From Allobosea sp. CRIB-10 (GTDB taxonomy: Bacteria > Pseudomonadota > Alphaproteobacteria > Rhizobiales > Beijerinckiaceae), in NCBI RefSeq assembly GCF_900112185.1, contig NZ_FOKP01000028.1, positions 1 to 64,000 on the forward strand: DNA of 64,000 nucleotides, in the 5' to 3' direction. A model generated the notes under the pieces. It was given only the letters and a program-made list of their open reading frames with translations, did not search any database and was not told the DNA's origin. The translations under genes were made by a program, and so were the position numbers. Below, in pieces: positions 25,068 through 33,666 of the stretch (position 1 is its first letter; every line of letters begins with the position of its first letter).

Positions 25068-25826
25068 TCAACTTCCGTAGCTCTTCACCAGCGAGCCGGC
25101 GACCAGCCCCCAGCCGTCGACCAGCACGAAGAAGATCAGCTTGAACGGCAGCGCCACCGTCACCGGCGGCAGCATCATCATGCCGACCGACATCAGGATC
25201 GAGGCGACCACCAGGTCGATGATCAGGAACGGCACGAACAGCAGGAAGCCGATCTCGAAGGCGCGCCGGAGCTCCGAGATCATGAAGGCCGGCACCAGCA
25301 CCTGGATCTGGATGTCCTCCGGCCGCTCCGGCCTCGGCTCGCGCGACATCTCCATGAACAGCGCCAGATCCTTCTCGCGCACATGCTTCAGCATGAATTC
25401 GCGGAACGGCACGATGCCGCGCTCGAACGCCTCCTGCGGCTGCATCTGCCCGGCGATCAACGGCGCTCCGGCGACGCGATAGGCCTCCTTCAGGGTCGGC
25501 GCCATCACGAAGCCGGTCAGAAACAGCGAAAGCCCGATGATGACCGCATTGGGCGGCGCCGTCTGGGTGCCGATCGCCGAGCGCAGCAGCGACAGCACCA
25601 CCGCGATGCGGGTGAACGAGGTCACCATGATCAGGATCGACGGCGCCAGCGACAGCACGGTGATCGCCGCGATGAGCTGCAGCGCCCGTTCGGTGACGCC
25701 GCCCTGGCCGAGATCGAGCGAGAGCGTCTGCGCCTGTGCGACGGCGGCGATCCCGACCACGCCGAGCCCGGCGGCGAATCCCGCCAGCCCGCGCAATCTC
25801 CGTCCGGTCGGTCTCAGCCTACCCAT
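25068..25826 (-). CDS. fliP: Flagellar export protein FliP
   Basis: 252 residues. A cleavable signal sequence (about residues 1-33) precedes the membrane domain. FliP signatures are ITVLSLAPSILIMVTSFTRI, VVLSLLRSAIGTQTAPPNAV and IGLSLFLTGFVMAP, then the second hydrophobic pair ISELRRAFEIGFLLFVPFLI and MSVGMMMLPPVTVALPFKLI. It is a core subunit of the FliPQR export gate. It lies downstream of fliO on the minus strand, apart from fliQ and fliR, which are in the opposite operon. Confidence 0.97.
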   Translation of the reverse strand: MGRLRPTGRRLRGLAGFAAGLGVVGIAAVAQAQTLSLDLGQGGVTERALQLIAAITVLSLAPSILIMVTSFTRIAVVLSLLRSAIGTQTAPPNAVIIGLSLFLTGFVMAPTLKEAYRVAGAPLIAGQMQPQEAFERGIVPFREFMLKHVREKDLALFMEMSREPRPERPEDIQIQVLVPAFMISELRRAFEIGFLLFVPFLIIDLVVASILMSVGMMMLPPVTVALPFKLIFFVLVDGWGLVAGSLVKSYGS

Positions 25827-25945
25827 CGCTCGTCCCCGCCCGAATCAAGGCGCGGGCTCGCGGGAACGCTAGAGCAAGGCTCGGGGGCGGGCGAAGAGGC
25901 TTTCGGCGGCTATCCCCCGGCGCCTTCACGCCGGGAGAGCGAAGT

Positions 25946-27361
25946 TCAGCCCTTCTTGGGATCGCGCCCGAGCAGGCGGGCGAATTCGGCCTCGATCGCA
26001 TCGACCGAGAACGGGTCGTCCTCCGGCGGCTTGGGAGCCGGCTTCGGCTCGTCCGGCTTGATTTCGGCCGGCTTTGCGTCGGCAGTCTTGGCCTCGGCAG
26101 GCTTGGTGTCCGCAGGCTTCGACTCGGCGGGCTTGACGTCAGCCGGCTTGGCGTCCTGGGGCTTTGCCTCGGCAGGCTTTGGCTCGCTCGGCTTTTGCTC
26201 GCTCGGCTTGGGCTCGCCCGGCCTAGGCTCGTTCTTGGCCAGCGCTTCGGCCTTGGCGGCCGTCTCGACCTCGTCGAGCACGTCGTCGAAGACCGGCGCG
26301 AACTTGGCGGACTTGCTCGGTTCCGGAGCTGGCGGGGCCTGCTCCTTCGCCGGCTCGGGCTTCTTCTCCTCGGCCTTCGCCGGTGCGGATACGGGCGGCT
26401 TCGGCGGGGCGAAGACCGGCGGCGCGACCAGAGGCGCCTCGGAAGCGGCTGGCCGAGCCGGCGCCGGCTTCAGGCCCAGCGCCATTTCGAGCTCGGCCTC
26501 CATGTCGAGAGCGGGACGCGCTGGCGTCGGTGTCGGAGCCGGCGGCTTGGCGGCGGCAGGCGGAGCAGGCGGCACGGCTGGAGCCGGCGGCGGCGTGACG
26601 GGCTGCGGAGCCCGAGGCACGTCCGGCTCGGTGCGCGAGCCGGCCGAGCCGGGCCGCACGGCCGAGAACGGCCGCTTCAGCGCCTCCTCGAGCTGGCGGG
26701 CCATGTCGCCGAGCTCGCTGGCGCTGGCCGCCGGAGCCGGATCGCGCGCCAGGGTCGCGCCGATGCCGACAGTGCTCGCGGCGACGGCCGGCGGGATCGG
26801 GGCCTGCGGAGCTGGAGCCGGGCGCGGCGGCTGGGGCGGGATCGGGGGCTGGACGGCCGCGCGCGGCGGCGGGGCCGGCGGCGTGAGCGGCCGCGGCGGC
26901 GGCACGGGCTCGACCGGCACGGCCGGGGCCGGCACCGGCGAGGGCGGCAGCGGGCGCGGCTCCTCGAAAGTCTGTGGGCGCGGCTCCGGCTCGAGCGCCA
27001 GCGGACGTTCCCCCAGGGCCTCGCTCGGCAGGGGCGCAGCGACGCGCCCGCCGCTGCGCACGATGTTTGTCTCGACCACGACGTCAGAGGCGCCGCCGAT
27101 CATGACGAGATGCTCGACATTGTCGCGCCGCACCAGGATCAGCTGGCGCTGCCGGTCGAGGTCGTAGACGTCGACCACGCCGAGGCGCGGCTGGCGGGTG
27201 CGTCCTCCGCCCTGCCCTTTGAACTTCAGCCGGCCGCCGCTCATCCGCCGCAGGAAGAAGCCGAGCAGCGCGACCAGGAGCAGCACCACTGCGAAGGCGA
27301 TGATCCAACGCAGGCCGGAGGAAAGTTCGAAGCCAAACAGAGTCTGCAAGGTCTGCCTCAT
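25946..27361 (-). CDS. fliO: FliO-like flagellar biosynthesis protein with a long Pro/Ala/Lys-rich tail
   Basis: 471 residues. The N-terminal 110 residues fit FliO: one membrane segment (LRWIIAFAVVLLLVALLGFF) and the cytoplasmic domain with RLGVVDVYDLDRQRQLILVR and DNVEHLVMIGG. The rest is a low-complexity tail rich in Pro, Ala, Glu and Lys. It includes about fourteen short KPxE/KPAD-type units near residues 375-450. E. coli FliO has about 120 residues, so the tail is a large addition. It stands directly upstream of fliP. The identification rests on the N-terminal domain and position. Confidence 0.82.
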   Translation of the reverse strand: MRQTLQTLFGFELSSGLRWIIAFAVVLLLVALLGFFLRRMSGGRLKFKGQGGGRTRQPRLGVVDVYDLDRQRQLILVRRDNVEHLVMIGGASDVVVETNIVRSGGRVAAPLPSEALGERPLALEPEPRPQTFEEPRPLPPSPVPAPAVPVEPVPPPRPLTPPAPPPRAAVQPPIPPQPPRPAPAPQAPIPPAVAASTVGIGATLARDPAPAASASELGDMARQLEEALKRPFSAVRPGSAGSRTEPDVPRAPQPVTPPPAPAVPPAPPAAAKPPAPTPTPARPALDMEAELEMALGLKPAPARPAASEAPLVAPPVFAPPKPPVSAPAKAEEKKPEPAKEQAPPAPEPSKSAKFAPVFDDVLDEVETAAKAEALAKNEPRPGEPKPSEQKPSEPKPAEAKPQDAKPADVKPAESKPADTKPAEAKTADAKPAEIKPDEPKPAPKPPEDDPFSVDAIEAEFARLLGRDPKKG

Positions 27362-27459
27362 GAAGCGACGCGACAGCCGCCGACCGCTCTTTGTAAGGGC
27401 GATCAGGCGGATAGACGGAGTTGGCTATACCATAAGCCCCGCCAGTTCGAGAAACATGG

Positions 27460-27474
27460 TTAGCGGATGGTTAA
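27460..27474. promoter_or_regulatory. Near-CtrA box TTAG-N7-TTAA (fliO side)
   Basis: TTAG-CGGATGG-TTAA on the plus strand; on the minus strand it reads TTAA-CCATCCG-CTAACC, one mismatch from the CtrA consensus. It sits about 100 bp upstream of the fliO start and also upstream of flgB. Confidence 0.5.
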
Positions 27475-27498
27475 CACCATCCTGCAGATCCCTGTGAA

Positions 27499-27515
27499 TT
27501 AACCCGATATTAACC
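27499..27515 (+). promoter_or_regulatory. CtrA box TTAA-N7-TTAACC upstream of flgB
   Basis: TTAA-CCCGATA-TTAACC, a full match, about 54 bp before the flgB start codon. It would place the flgB-flgC-fliE-fliQ-fliR-flhB operon under CtrA. Confidence 0.75.
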
Positions 27516-27568
27516 ATGCACCCGGCAATAATTTCCCACTTCGGCAGGAGCCGACGGGAGATTGCGGC

Positions 27569-27952
27569 ATGGCGAACAACGGCCTTGGCCTTATGGGAGC
27601 GCTGAAGACGCGGATGCACTGGCATCAGGCGCGCCAGAAGCTGCTCGCCGAGAACGTCTCCAATGCCGATACGCCGCGCTTCAAGCCGCACGATCTGCGT
27701 GCCCCCTCACCGGCCGGTGGCGGCATGACGCTGGCACAGACCTCGCCGATGCATCTCGGCCTTTCCGGCCAGCAAGGCGGCTTCGATTCGCGCGATCCCA
27801 AGCGCTTCGAAACGACGCCGAGCAGCAACAGCGTCAATCTCGAGGACGAGATGATGAAGGTCGCGCAGAACCAGTCGGACTACCAGCTCGCCGCCTCGCT
27901 CTACAGCAAGAGCCTCGGGCTGATGAAGATCGCGATCGGCAAAGGCCGGTAA
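27569..27952 (+). CDS. flgB: Flagellar proximal rod protein FlgB
   Basis: 127 residues. The N-terminal rod motif is HQARQKLLAENVSNADTPRF and the C-terminal helix includes MKVAQNQSDYQLAASLYSKS. It is the first gene of a six-gene operon for the rod and export apparatus. The ATG at 27569 follows GGGAG. Confidence 0.96.
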   Translation: MANNGLGLMGALKTRMHWHQARQKLLAENVSNADTPRFKPHDLRAPSPAGGGMTLAQTSPMHLGLSGQQGGFDSRDPKRFETTPSSNSVNLEDEMMKVAQNQSDYQLAASLYSKSLGLMKIAIGKGR

Positions 27953-27963
27953 GGAGCCGCATC

Positions 27964-28374
27964 ATGGATCTGCTCAAGAGCCTCGCCGTCGCCGCCTCCG
28001 GCCTGAAGGGCCAGGCCGGGCGCATGCGCGTCATCGCCGAGAACCTCGCCAACGCCGATTCCTCGCCGGAACGCGCCGGCGTCGATCCCTATCGGCGCAA
28101 GATCGTGACCTTCCAGGGCAAGCTCGACCGCGAGCTCGACGCGAAAGTCGTCGAGCTCGGCCGCGTCAGCCGCGACCGGAGCGACTTCAAGACGAAATAC
28201 GATCCGGGCCACCCGGCTGCCGACGCCAGCGGCCAGGTCAAGATGCCCAACGTCAATTCGCTGATCGAGACGATGGATATGCGCGAGGCCCAGCGCAGCT
28301 ACGAGGCCAACCTCAACGTCATCTCGTCCACGCGCCGGATGATCCAGCGCACCATCGACATTCTGCGCGCCTGA
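27964..28374 (+). CDS. flgC: Flagellar proximal rod protein FlgC
   Basis: 136 residues, the standard FlgC length. The start MDLLKSLAVAASGLKGQAGR and MRVIAENLANADSSPERAG match the family, as does the C-terminal EAQRSYEANLNVISSTRRMI. The ATG at 27964 is 11 bp after flgB, with AAGGAG upstream. Confidence 0.96.
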   Translation: MDLLKSLAVAASGLKGQAGRMRVIAENLANADSSPERAGVDPYRRKIVTFQGKLDRELDAKVVELGRVSRDRSDFKTKYDPGHPAADASGQVKMPNVNSLIETMDMREAQRSYEANLNVISSTRRMIQRTIDILRA

Positions 28375-28403
28375 CCTCTCACGGCTGAAGCGGAGCCAGA
28401 CCC

Positions 28404-28736
28404 ATGACAACCTCGAGTTTCGCCGCCGGCGCCTATGCCTCGATGCAGGGGATGGGCACGAGCGCCCTGCTGAAGAAGCCGGCCTCGGTCGGCGGCCTCG
28501 ACGGCGCCGGCGCCGGCCTGCCCGATTTCTCCTCGCTCGTCAGCAAGGCGCTGGAATCGACCGCGCAGAGCGCCCGTCAGGCCGATACTCAGGTCGGCAA
28601 GGTCGCCGCCGGCCGCTCCGACGTCGTCGACGTGGTCACTGCCGTCGCCGAGAGCGAAGCGGCGATCGAGACGCTGGTCGCGGTTCGCGACCGGGTCATC
28701 GCCGCCTATGAGGAAATCATGCGGATGCCGGTATGA
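28404..28736 (+). CDS. fliE: Flagellar hook-basal body protein FliE
   Basis: 110 residues. The conserved FliE region is LPDFSSLVSKALESTAQSAR through VAAGRSDVVDVVTAVAESEA and AIETLVAVRDRVIAAYEEIM. It joins the MS ring to the rod. Third gene of the flgB operon. Confidence 0.95.
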   Translation: MTTSSFAAGAYASMQGMGTSALLKKPASVGGLDGAGAGLPDFSSLVSKALESTAQSARQADTQVGKVAAGRSDVVDVVTAVAESEAAIETLVAVRDRVIAAYEEIMRMPV

Positions 28737-28776
28737 CGGCCGCCATCCCACCGACCTCCTGCTGGATCAGAACCCG

Positions 28777-29043
28777 ATGACCTCCGCAGCCATCCTCGAC
28801 GTCGCCCGCGACGGCATCGTCGTCTTCCTCAAGGCCGGCGCGCCGCTGATGCTGATCGCGCTCGTCGTCGGCCTCGTCGTCTCGCTGATCCAGGCGCTGA
28901 CGCAGATCCAGGAGCAGACCCTGGTCTACGTCCCGAAGATCATCGCGGTCTTCGCCGCCATGCTGCTGTTTTTGCCGTTCATGGGCGATGCCCTGGCGGG
29001 TTATATGGGCAGGGTCGCCGTCCGAATCGCCACGGGCGAATGA
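28777..29043 (+). CDS. fliQ: Flagellar export protein FliQ
   Basis: 88 residues, the standard FliQ length, with two membrane segments (LKAGAPLMLIALVVGLVVSL and IIAVFAAMLLFLPFMG) around the typical QALTQIQEQTLVYVPK. The ATG at 28777 (TSAAILDVARDGI) is chosen; the upstream in-frame extension overlaps fliE. Its stop overlaps the first possible fliR start. Confidence 0.95.
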   Translation: MTSAAILDVARDGIVVFLKAGAPLMLIALVVGLVVSLIQALTQIQEQTLVYVPKIIAVFAAMLLFLPFMGDALAGYMGRVAVRIATGE

Positions 29044-29120
29044 GCTTCGCGCCAGCCAGCGCCTCCTTGCTGCGGAGTCCGGCCGGCGCGCCTTTCTGGC
29101 GCGGGAGCCGGGTCCACCCG

Positions 29121-29879
29121 ATGCAGATCGCCGTCCTGCCCGAGATCAGCGCGCTGTTCGTGCTGGTCTTCGCGCGCGTCGGCACGCTGGTGATGCTGAT
29201 GCCTGGCATCGGCGAGCGTCTCATCCTAGCACGCGGCCGGCTCTCCCTCGCCTTTTTCCTCGCGCTCGTGATCCTGCCGATGGCGCGCGGCGCGATCACG
29301 ATCCCGCAGACCCCGGCGGCGCTGGGCGGGCTCTTGATCAGCGAGATCCTGGTCGGGCTCGTCATCGGCGCCAGCGTGCGCCTGCTGATGGGGGCGCTGC
29401 AGACCGCCGGCTTCATCGTCGCCCAGACCATGGGATTGGGCTTCGCGGTCACGGTCGATCCGACCGGCGGCCTGCAGAACCCGTCGATCGCCAACTTCCT
29501 CTCGATGCTCGGCATCACCCTGATCCTGGCGGCCGACCTGCATCATCTCGCCCTCGCCGCCATCCATGAGAGCTACCGGCTGCTGCCCCCGGGCGGCTTC
29601 CCCGAGATCGGCGACGTGATGACCCTCGCCGTCAAGGCAATGACCCAGGGCTTCTCGCTGGCGGTCCAGATCTCGGCGCCGTTCATCGTCTTCGGCCTGC
29701 TGTTCAATCTCGGCCTCGGCGTGCTGGCGCGATTGATGCCGCAGCTCCAGGTCTTCTTCCTGGCGATCCCCGCCTCGATCCTCGGCGGCATGCTGGTGCT
29801 CCTCGCCGCCGTCGGCGTGATGATGGGCGTCTTCCTCGACGATCTCGGCGCCTTCCTGCGCCAGTTCATCGGCCTGTAA
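29121..29879 (+). CDS. fliR: Flagellar export protein FliR
   Basis: 252 residues from the ATG at 29121, which starts exactly where FliR proteins do (MQIAVLPEISALFVLVFARV). An upstream ATG at 29040, overlapping the fliQ stop, would add 27 residues unlike the family (MSFAPASASLLRSP). Coupling favours 29040 and homology favours 29121. Signatures include RVGTLVMLMPGIGERLI and GLGFAVTVDPTGGLQNPSIA. Membrane component of the export gate. Confidence 0.92.
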   Translation: MQIAVLPEISALFVLVFARVGTLVMLMPGIGERLILARGRLSLAFFLALVILPMARGAITIPQTPAALGGLLISEILVGLVIGASVRLLMGALQTAGFIVAQTMGLGFAVTVDPTGGLQNPSIANFLSMLGITLILAADLHHLALAAIHESYRLLPPGGFPEIGDVMTLAVKAMTQGFSLAVQISAPFIVFGLLFNLGLGVLARLMPQLQVFFLAIPASILGGMLVLLAAVGVMMGVFLDDLGAFLRQFIGL

Positions 29880-29891
29880 GGAGACAGGGCG

Positions 29892-30959
29892 ATGGCGGGA
29901 GACGTCGAAAACGAAGATCGCACAGAAGAACCGACCCAGCGAAAGCTCGATGAGGCGATCGAAAAGGGCGACGTCGCGCGGTCACAGGAGATCGGCACCT
30001 TCTTCGTGCTCTGCGGCTTCACGCTCGCGTTGCTGGTCGCCGCCGGCAGCTCGGCCCGCGACGCCGCGCTCTCGCTGCGCGCCTTCCTGATGAACGCCCA
30101 TCAGGTCTCGGACGATGCCAGCGCCCTCTTCCACGTCACCAGCAAGGGCGTGATGACGGGCTTCGCCATCATGGCCCTGCCGCTCGGCTTCATCCTTGTC
30201 GCCGCGTTCGCCGGCGCGCTGATCCAGCACAAGCCGCTCTGGACGACCGAGCCGCTGATGCCGAAATTCGACCGGATCTCGCCGATGGCCGGCGCCAAGC
30301 GCATCTTCGGCAAGGAGGCCTGGGTCAACTTCGCCAAGGGCCTCGCCAAGATCGCCCTGGTCGGCGTCGGCGTCTGGATCGTGCTCTGGGGCGAGCGCGA
30401 CCGCCTGCAGGGCTTCGCCCAGATGGACGTGCACGCTCTGCTGCCGGCCGTGCTGGTGCTGACGATCAAGCTGATGGCCAGCGTGCTCGCCATTTTCGCC
30501 ATCATCGCCATCGGCGACTTCGGCTACCAGCGCTTCACTTGGTATCAGCGCCAGCGCATGACCAAGCAGGAGCTCAAGGACGAGTACAAGAACACCGAGG
30601 GCAATCCCGAGGTGAAAGCCAAGCTCAGGCAACTGCGCGCTCAGCGCGCCCGCTCGCGCATGATGGCGCAGGTGCCCAAGGCGACGGTGATCATCACCAA
30701 TCCGACCCACTACGCCGTCGCCCTGCAATATGAGTCGGGTCAGGGCGCGCCGCTCTGCCTCGCCAAGGGCGTCGACGCGATCGCGCTGAAGATCCGCGAG
30801 GTCGCCGGCGAGCACAGCATTCCGATCGTCGAGAACCCGCCTCTGGCGCGCGCGCTCTACGCCACCGTCGACGTCGACGATGAAATTCCTGTCGAACACT
30901 ATCAGGCGGTGGCGGAAGTCATCGGATACGTCTTGCGCCTGAAGCGCCGGCGCGCCTAA
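29892..30959 (+). CDS. flhB: Flagellar export switch protein FlhB
   Basis: 355 residues. Starts with the classic EDRTEEPTQRKLDEAIEKGD, then four membrane segments, the linker MTKQELKDEYKNTEGNPEVK and the autocleavage motif NPTH at residues 270-273. The C-terminal domain VDAIALKIREVAGEHSIPIV is intact. It switches export from rod/hook to filament substrates. Last flagellar gene before cckA. Confidence 0.97.
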   Translation: MAGDVENEDRTEEPTQRKLDEAIEKGDVARSQEIGTFFVLCGFTLALLVAAGSSARDAALSLRAFLMNAHQVSDDASALFHVTSKGVMTGFAIMALPLGFILVAAFAGALIQHKPLWTTEPLMPKFDRISPMAGAKRIFGKEAWVNFAKGLAKIALVGVGVWIVLWGERDRLQGFAQMDVHALLPAVLVLTIKLMASVLAIFAIIAIGDFGYQRFTWYQRQRMTKQELKDEYKNTEGNPEVKAKLRQLRAQRARSRMMAQVPKATVIITNPTHYAVALQYESGQGAPLCLAKGVDAIALKIREVAGEHSIPIVENPPLARALYATVDVDDEIPVEHYQAVAEVIGYVLRLKRRRA

Positions 30960-31042
30960 CTCGCTGGCTGGGCAGGCCTCTCTGCTATATGCCGGCCCGG
31001 GCCCACCGCTGACGGGCGACTGAAGGAAACGGACCCGCTGCA

Positions 31043-33547
31043 ATGAGCGCAAGCACGGCACCGAGCGCGATCGACCGTTCCGACCGGCCCGGCCATGTCG
31101 GCATCATCCTTTTGGTCGCCGGCCTCCTGGTCGGCGCCGCCATCGCGCTCGGCTTCATCGCCAATGAATGGGCGCAGCCGCTGATCCTTGGCCTGCTCGC
31201 GCTGCTCTCGGTCGTCGGCGTCTTCTGCCTGTTCGCCTTCGCGATCGGGCTGATCCAGTTCGCCGGGCGCTCCGCCCGCAACGACCTGACCAAGGCGATC
31301 GTCGACAGCGCCGAGGACGGCGTCGTCGTCACCGAGGGCGAGAACCGCATCGTCTACGCCAACGAGGCCTATCTCGCCTTCGCCGGCGCCCGCAACGCCA
31401 GCGAGATCGCCCCCGTCGAGCGCCTGTTCAAGGGCCGCGCCGAGGTCTCCGAAGCGATCTACCGCCTCGCCACCGCCGCCCGCGCCGGCCGCCGCCTCTC
31501 CGAGGAGATCAGGCTGGAGCCCGCGCTGAACGAGCGCGGCGCCGTCGGCTGGTACCGGGTCCGCGTCTCGCCGATCACCCGCGCCGGCCGCCCGGCTTGC
31601 CTGTGGAGCGTCACCGACGTCACCCCGGAGCGTGAGCGCCAGGAGAACGCCTTCCAGGAACTGCAGCACGCGATCGACTATCTCGACCATGCGCCGGCCG
31701 GCTTCCTCTCGATCGATGCCGACAGCGAGGTGCCCTATCTCAACGCCACGCTGGCCGGCTGGCTCGACTACGACCTCGCCCGCTTCGGCTCCGGTGGCCT
31801 GCAGCTCGAGGACATCGCCTCGCCGAATGCCGCCGCGCTGATCCAGGCCATTCGCGGCCAGCCCGGCGATGTCCGCATCGAGGTGCTCGACGTCGACCTG
31901 CGCCGCCGCAACGGCCAGTCGCTGCCCGTGCGGCTGCATCACCAGGTCGCCTTCGGCCAGGACGGGCGCGCCGGCGCCTCGCGCACCCTCGTGCTCAACC
32001 GGGCCGCCGGCGAGGCGGGCGCTGACCGCCACACCGACGCCGAGGCGCGTTTCGCCCGCTTCTTCCACGCCACGCCGATGGCGATCGCCACCATCGACCG
32101 CAACGGCACGATCCTGCGCTCGAACGCCGCCTTCACCCGGCTGACACAAGGCGGCGCTCAGCCGGCAACCATTCACCAACTCGTCAACGGCAACGGCGCC
32201 CTCGCCCAGGCCTTCGACGCGGCCCTTGCCGGCAAGGGCGAGATCGCGCCGCTCGATGTCGCGCTCGCTGGCGAGGACGGCCGCTCGGCGAGGCTTTATC
32301 TCTCGCCGGTCCCGGCCAGCGAGGATGGCGATGGCGAGCGCGCCATCGTCTATGCGCTGGAGACCACGGCCGAGCGCAAGCTCAAGGACAATATGGACCA
32401 GGCCGGCAAGATGCAGGCGGTCGGCCAGCTCGCCGGCGGCATCGCGCACGACTTCAACAACGTGCTGCAGGTCATCATCAACGCCTCGGAATTCCTGCTC
32501 GCCAGCCACAAGCCGACCGACCCGTCCTTCCCGGACATCATGCAGATCAAGCAGAACGCCTATCGGGCGGCCTCGCTGGTCCGGCAATTGCTCGCCTTCT
32601 CGCGCCGGCAGACCTTGCGCCCGCAAGTGCTGGCGCTCGGCGACGTGCTCTCCGACCTGTCGCTGATGCTGAAGCGCGTCGTCGCCGACAAGATCGCGCT
32701 CGACGTCCGCCAGGGCCGCGACCTCTGGCCGGTCAAGGCCGACCTCGGCCAGCTCGAGCAGGTCGTGGTCAACCTCGCCGTCAATGCCCGCGACGCCATG
32801 CAGAGCGGCGGCAAGCTGCAGGTCCGCACCCGCAACGTGGCCGCGGCCGAGGTCGGCGAGCTCGGCCATGACGGTCTGCCCGCTGCCGACTATGTCCTGC
32901 TTGAGGTCGAGGACAGCGGCACTGGCATCCCGCAGGAGCATCTGGAGAAAATCTTCGAGCCCTTCTTCACCACCAAGGAGGTTGGCAAGGGCACGGGCCT
33001 CGGCCTGTCCATGGTCTACGGCATCGTCAAGCAGACCGGTGGCTTCGTCTTCTGCGACTCGGTCGTCGGGCGTGGCACCAATTTCCGCATCTTCCTGCCG
33101 CGCTACATCCCGACGCAGGAGGACATCGCCGCCGAAGCCGCCGCGAAGGAGGCACCGAAGAAGACGGCCGCCGACCATACTGGCGCCGGCGTCATCCTCC
33201 TGGTCGAGGACGAGGACGCGGTTCGCGCCCTCAACGCCCGCATGCTGGTCTCGCGCGGCTACACCGTCCACGAGGCCGCCTCCGGCGTCGAGGCGCTCGA
33301 GCTGTTCAAGCAGCACGAGGGCAAGATCGACCTCGTCATCTCCGACGTTGTCATGCCCGAGATGGACGGGCCGACCCTGCTCGGCGAGCTGCGCAAGCGC
33401 AACGCCGCCACCAAGGTCGTCTTCGTTTCCGGCTATGCCGAAGAGGCGTTCCGAAAGAACCTGCCTGAAGGGGAGGATTTCCATTTCCTGCCCAAGCCGT
33501 TCACGATGAAGCAGCTCGTCGAGACGGTGAAGGCGGCGATGACCTGA
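31043..33547 (+). CDS. cckA: Hybrid sensor histidine kinase CckA
   Basis: 834 residues. Two N-terminal membrane segments (about residues 14-75), PAS domains (from TEGENRIVYANEAYLAFAGA and again near FFHATPMAIATIDRNG), then the dimerisation domain with phospho-His469 in GQLAGGIAHDFNN. The ATPase domain has NLAVNARDAM, DSGTGIP and GKGTGLGLSMVYGI. A C-terminal receiver carries phospho-Asp768 in VISDVVMPEMDG. This architecture and these motifs are those of CckA, which controls CtrA phosphorylation through ChpT. It lies 83 bp after flhB. CtrA and ChpT are outside the window. Confidence 0.93.
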   Translation: MSASTAPSAIDRSDRPGHVGIILLVAGLLVGAAIALGFIANEWAQPLILGLLALLSVVGVFCLFAFAIGLIQFAGRSARNDLTKAIVDSAEDGVVVTEGENRIVYANEAYLAFAGARNASEIAPVERLFKGRAEVSEAIYRLATAARAGRRLSEEIRLEPALNERGAVGWYRVRVSPITRAGRPACLWSVTDVTPERERQENAFQELQHAIDYLDHAPAGFLSIDADSEVPYLNATLAGWLDYDLARFGSGGLQLEDIASPNAAALIQAIRGQPGDVRIEVLDVDLRRRNGQSLPVRLHHQVAFGQDGRAGASRTLVLNRAAGEAGADRHTDAEARFARFFHATPMAIATIDRNGTILRSNAAFTRLTQGGAQPATIHQLVNGNGALAQAFDAALAGKGEIAPLDVALAGEDGRSARLYLSPVPASEDGDGERAIVYALETTAERKLKDNMDQAGKMQAVGQLAGGIAHDFNNVLQVIINASEFLLASHKPTDPSFPDIMQIKQNAYRAASLVRQLLAFSRRQTLRPQVLALGDVLSDLSLMLKRVVADKIALDVRQGRDLWPVKADLGQLEQVVVNLAVNARDAMQSGGKLQVRTRNVAAAEVGELGHDGLPAADYVLLEVEDSGTGIPQEHLEKIFEPFFTTKEVGKGTGLGLSMVYGIVKQTGGFVFCDSVVGRGTNFRIFLPRYIPTQEDIAAEAAAKEAPKKTAADHTGAGVILLVEDEDAVRALNARMLVSRGYTVHEAASGVEALELFKQHEGKIDLVISDVVMPEMDGPTLLGELRKRNAATKVVFVSGYAEEAFRKNLPEGEDFHFLPKPFTMKQLVETVKAAMT

Positions 33548-33666
33548 GCGCATCGGACACCCCGGTGGCCGCCTGGCATTACCAAGAATTCATGCGGCGG
33601 ACAGGCGGCAGGCGTACGCCGGTTGTAAGGTGACACCACGTCGACAGCGCTGCGCCGTGGTGACCA

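Noticed and set aside
25383..27463. Two long plus-strand frames (594 and 575 codons) across the fliP/fliO genes
   Set aside because: They run antisense to fliO and fliP, and their Gly/Arg/Ser-rich composition arises from the repeated codons of the fliO tail.
29040..29120. Upstream fliR start at 29040 overlapping the fliQ stop
   Set aside because: It adds 27 residues unlike FliR N-termini; the start at 29121 matches the family. Translational coupling keeps this open.
30956..33553. 865-codon minus-strand frame antisense to cckA
   Set aside because: High-GC shadow; cckA is a full, motif-complete kinase on the other strand.
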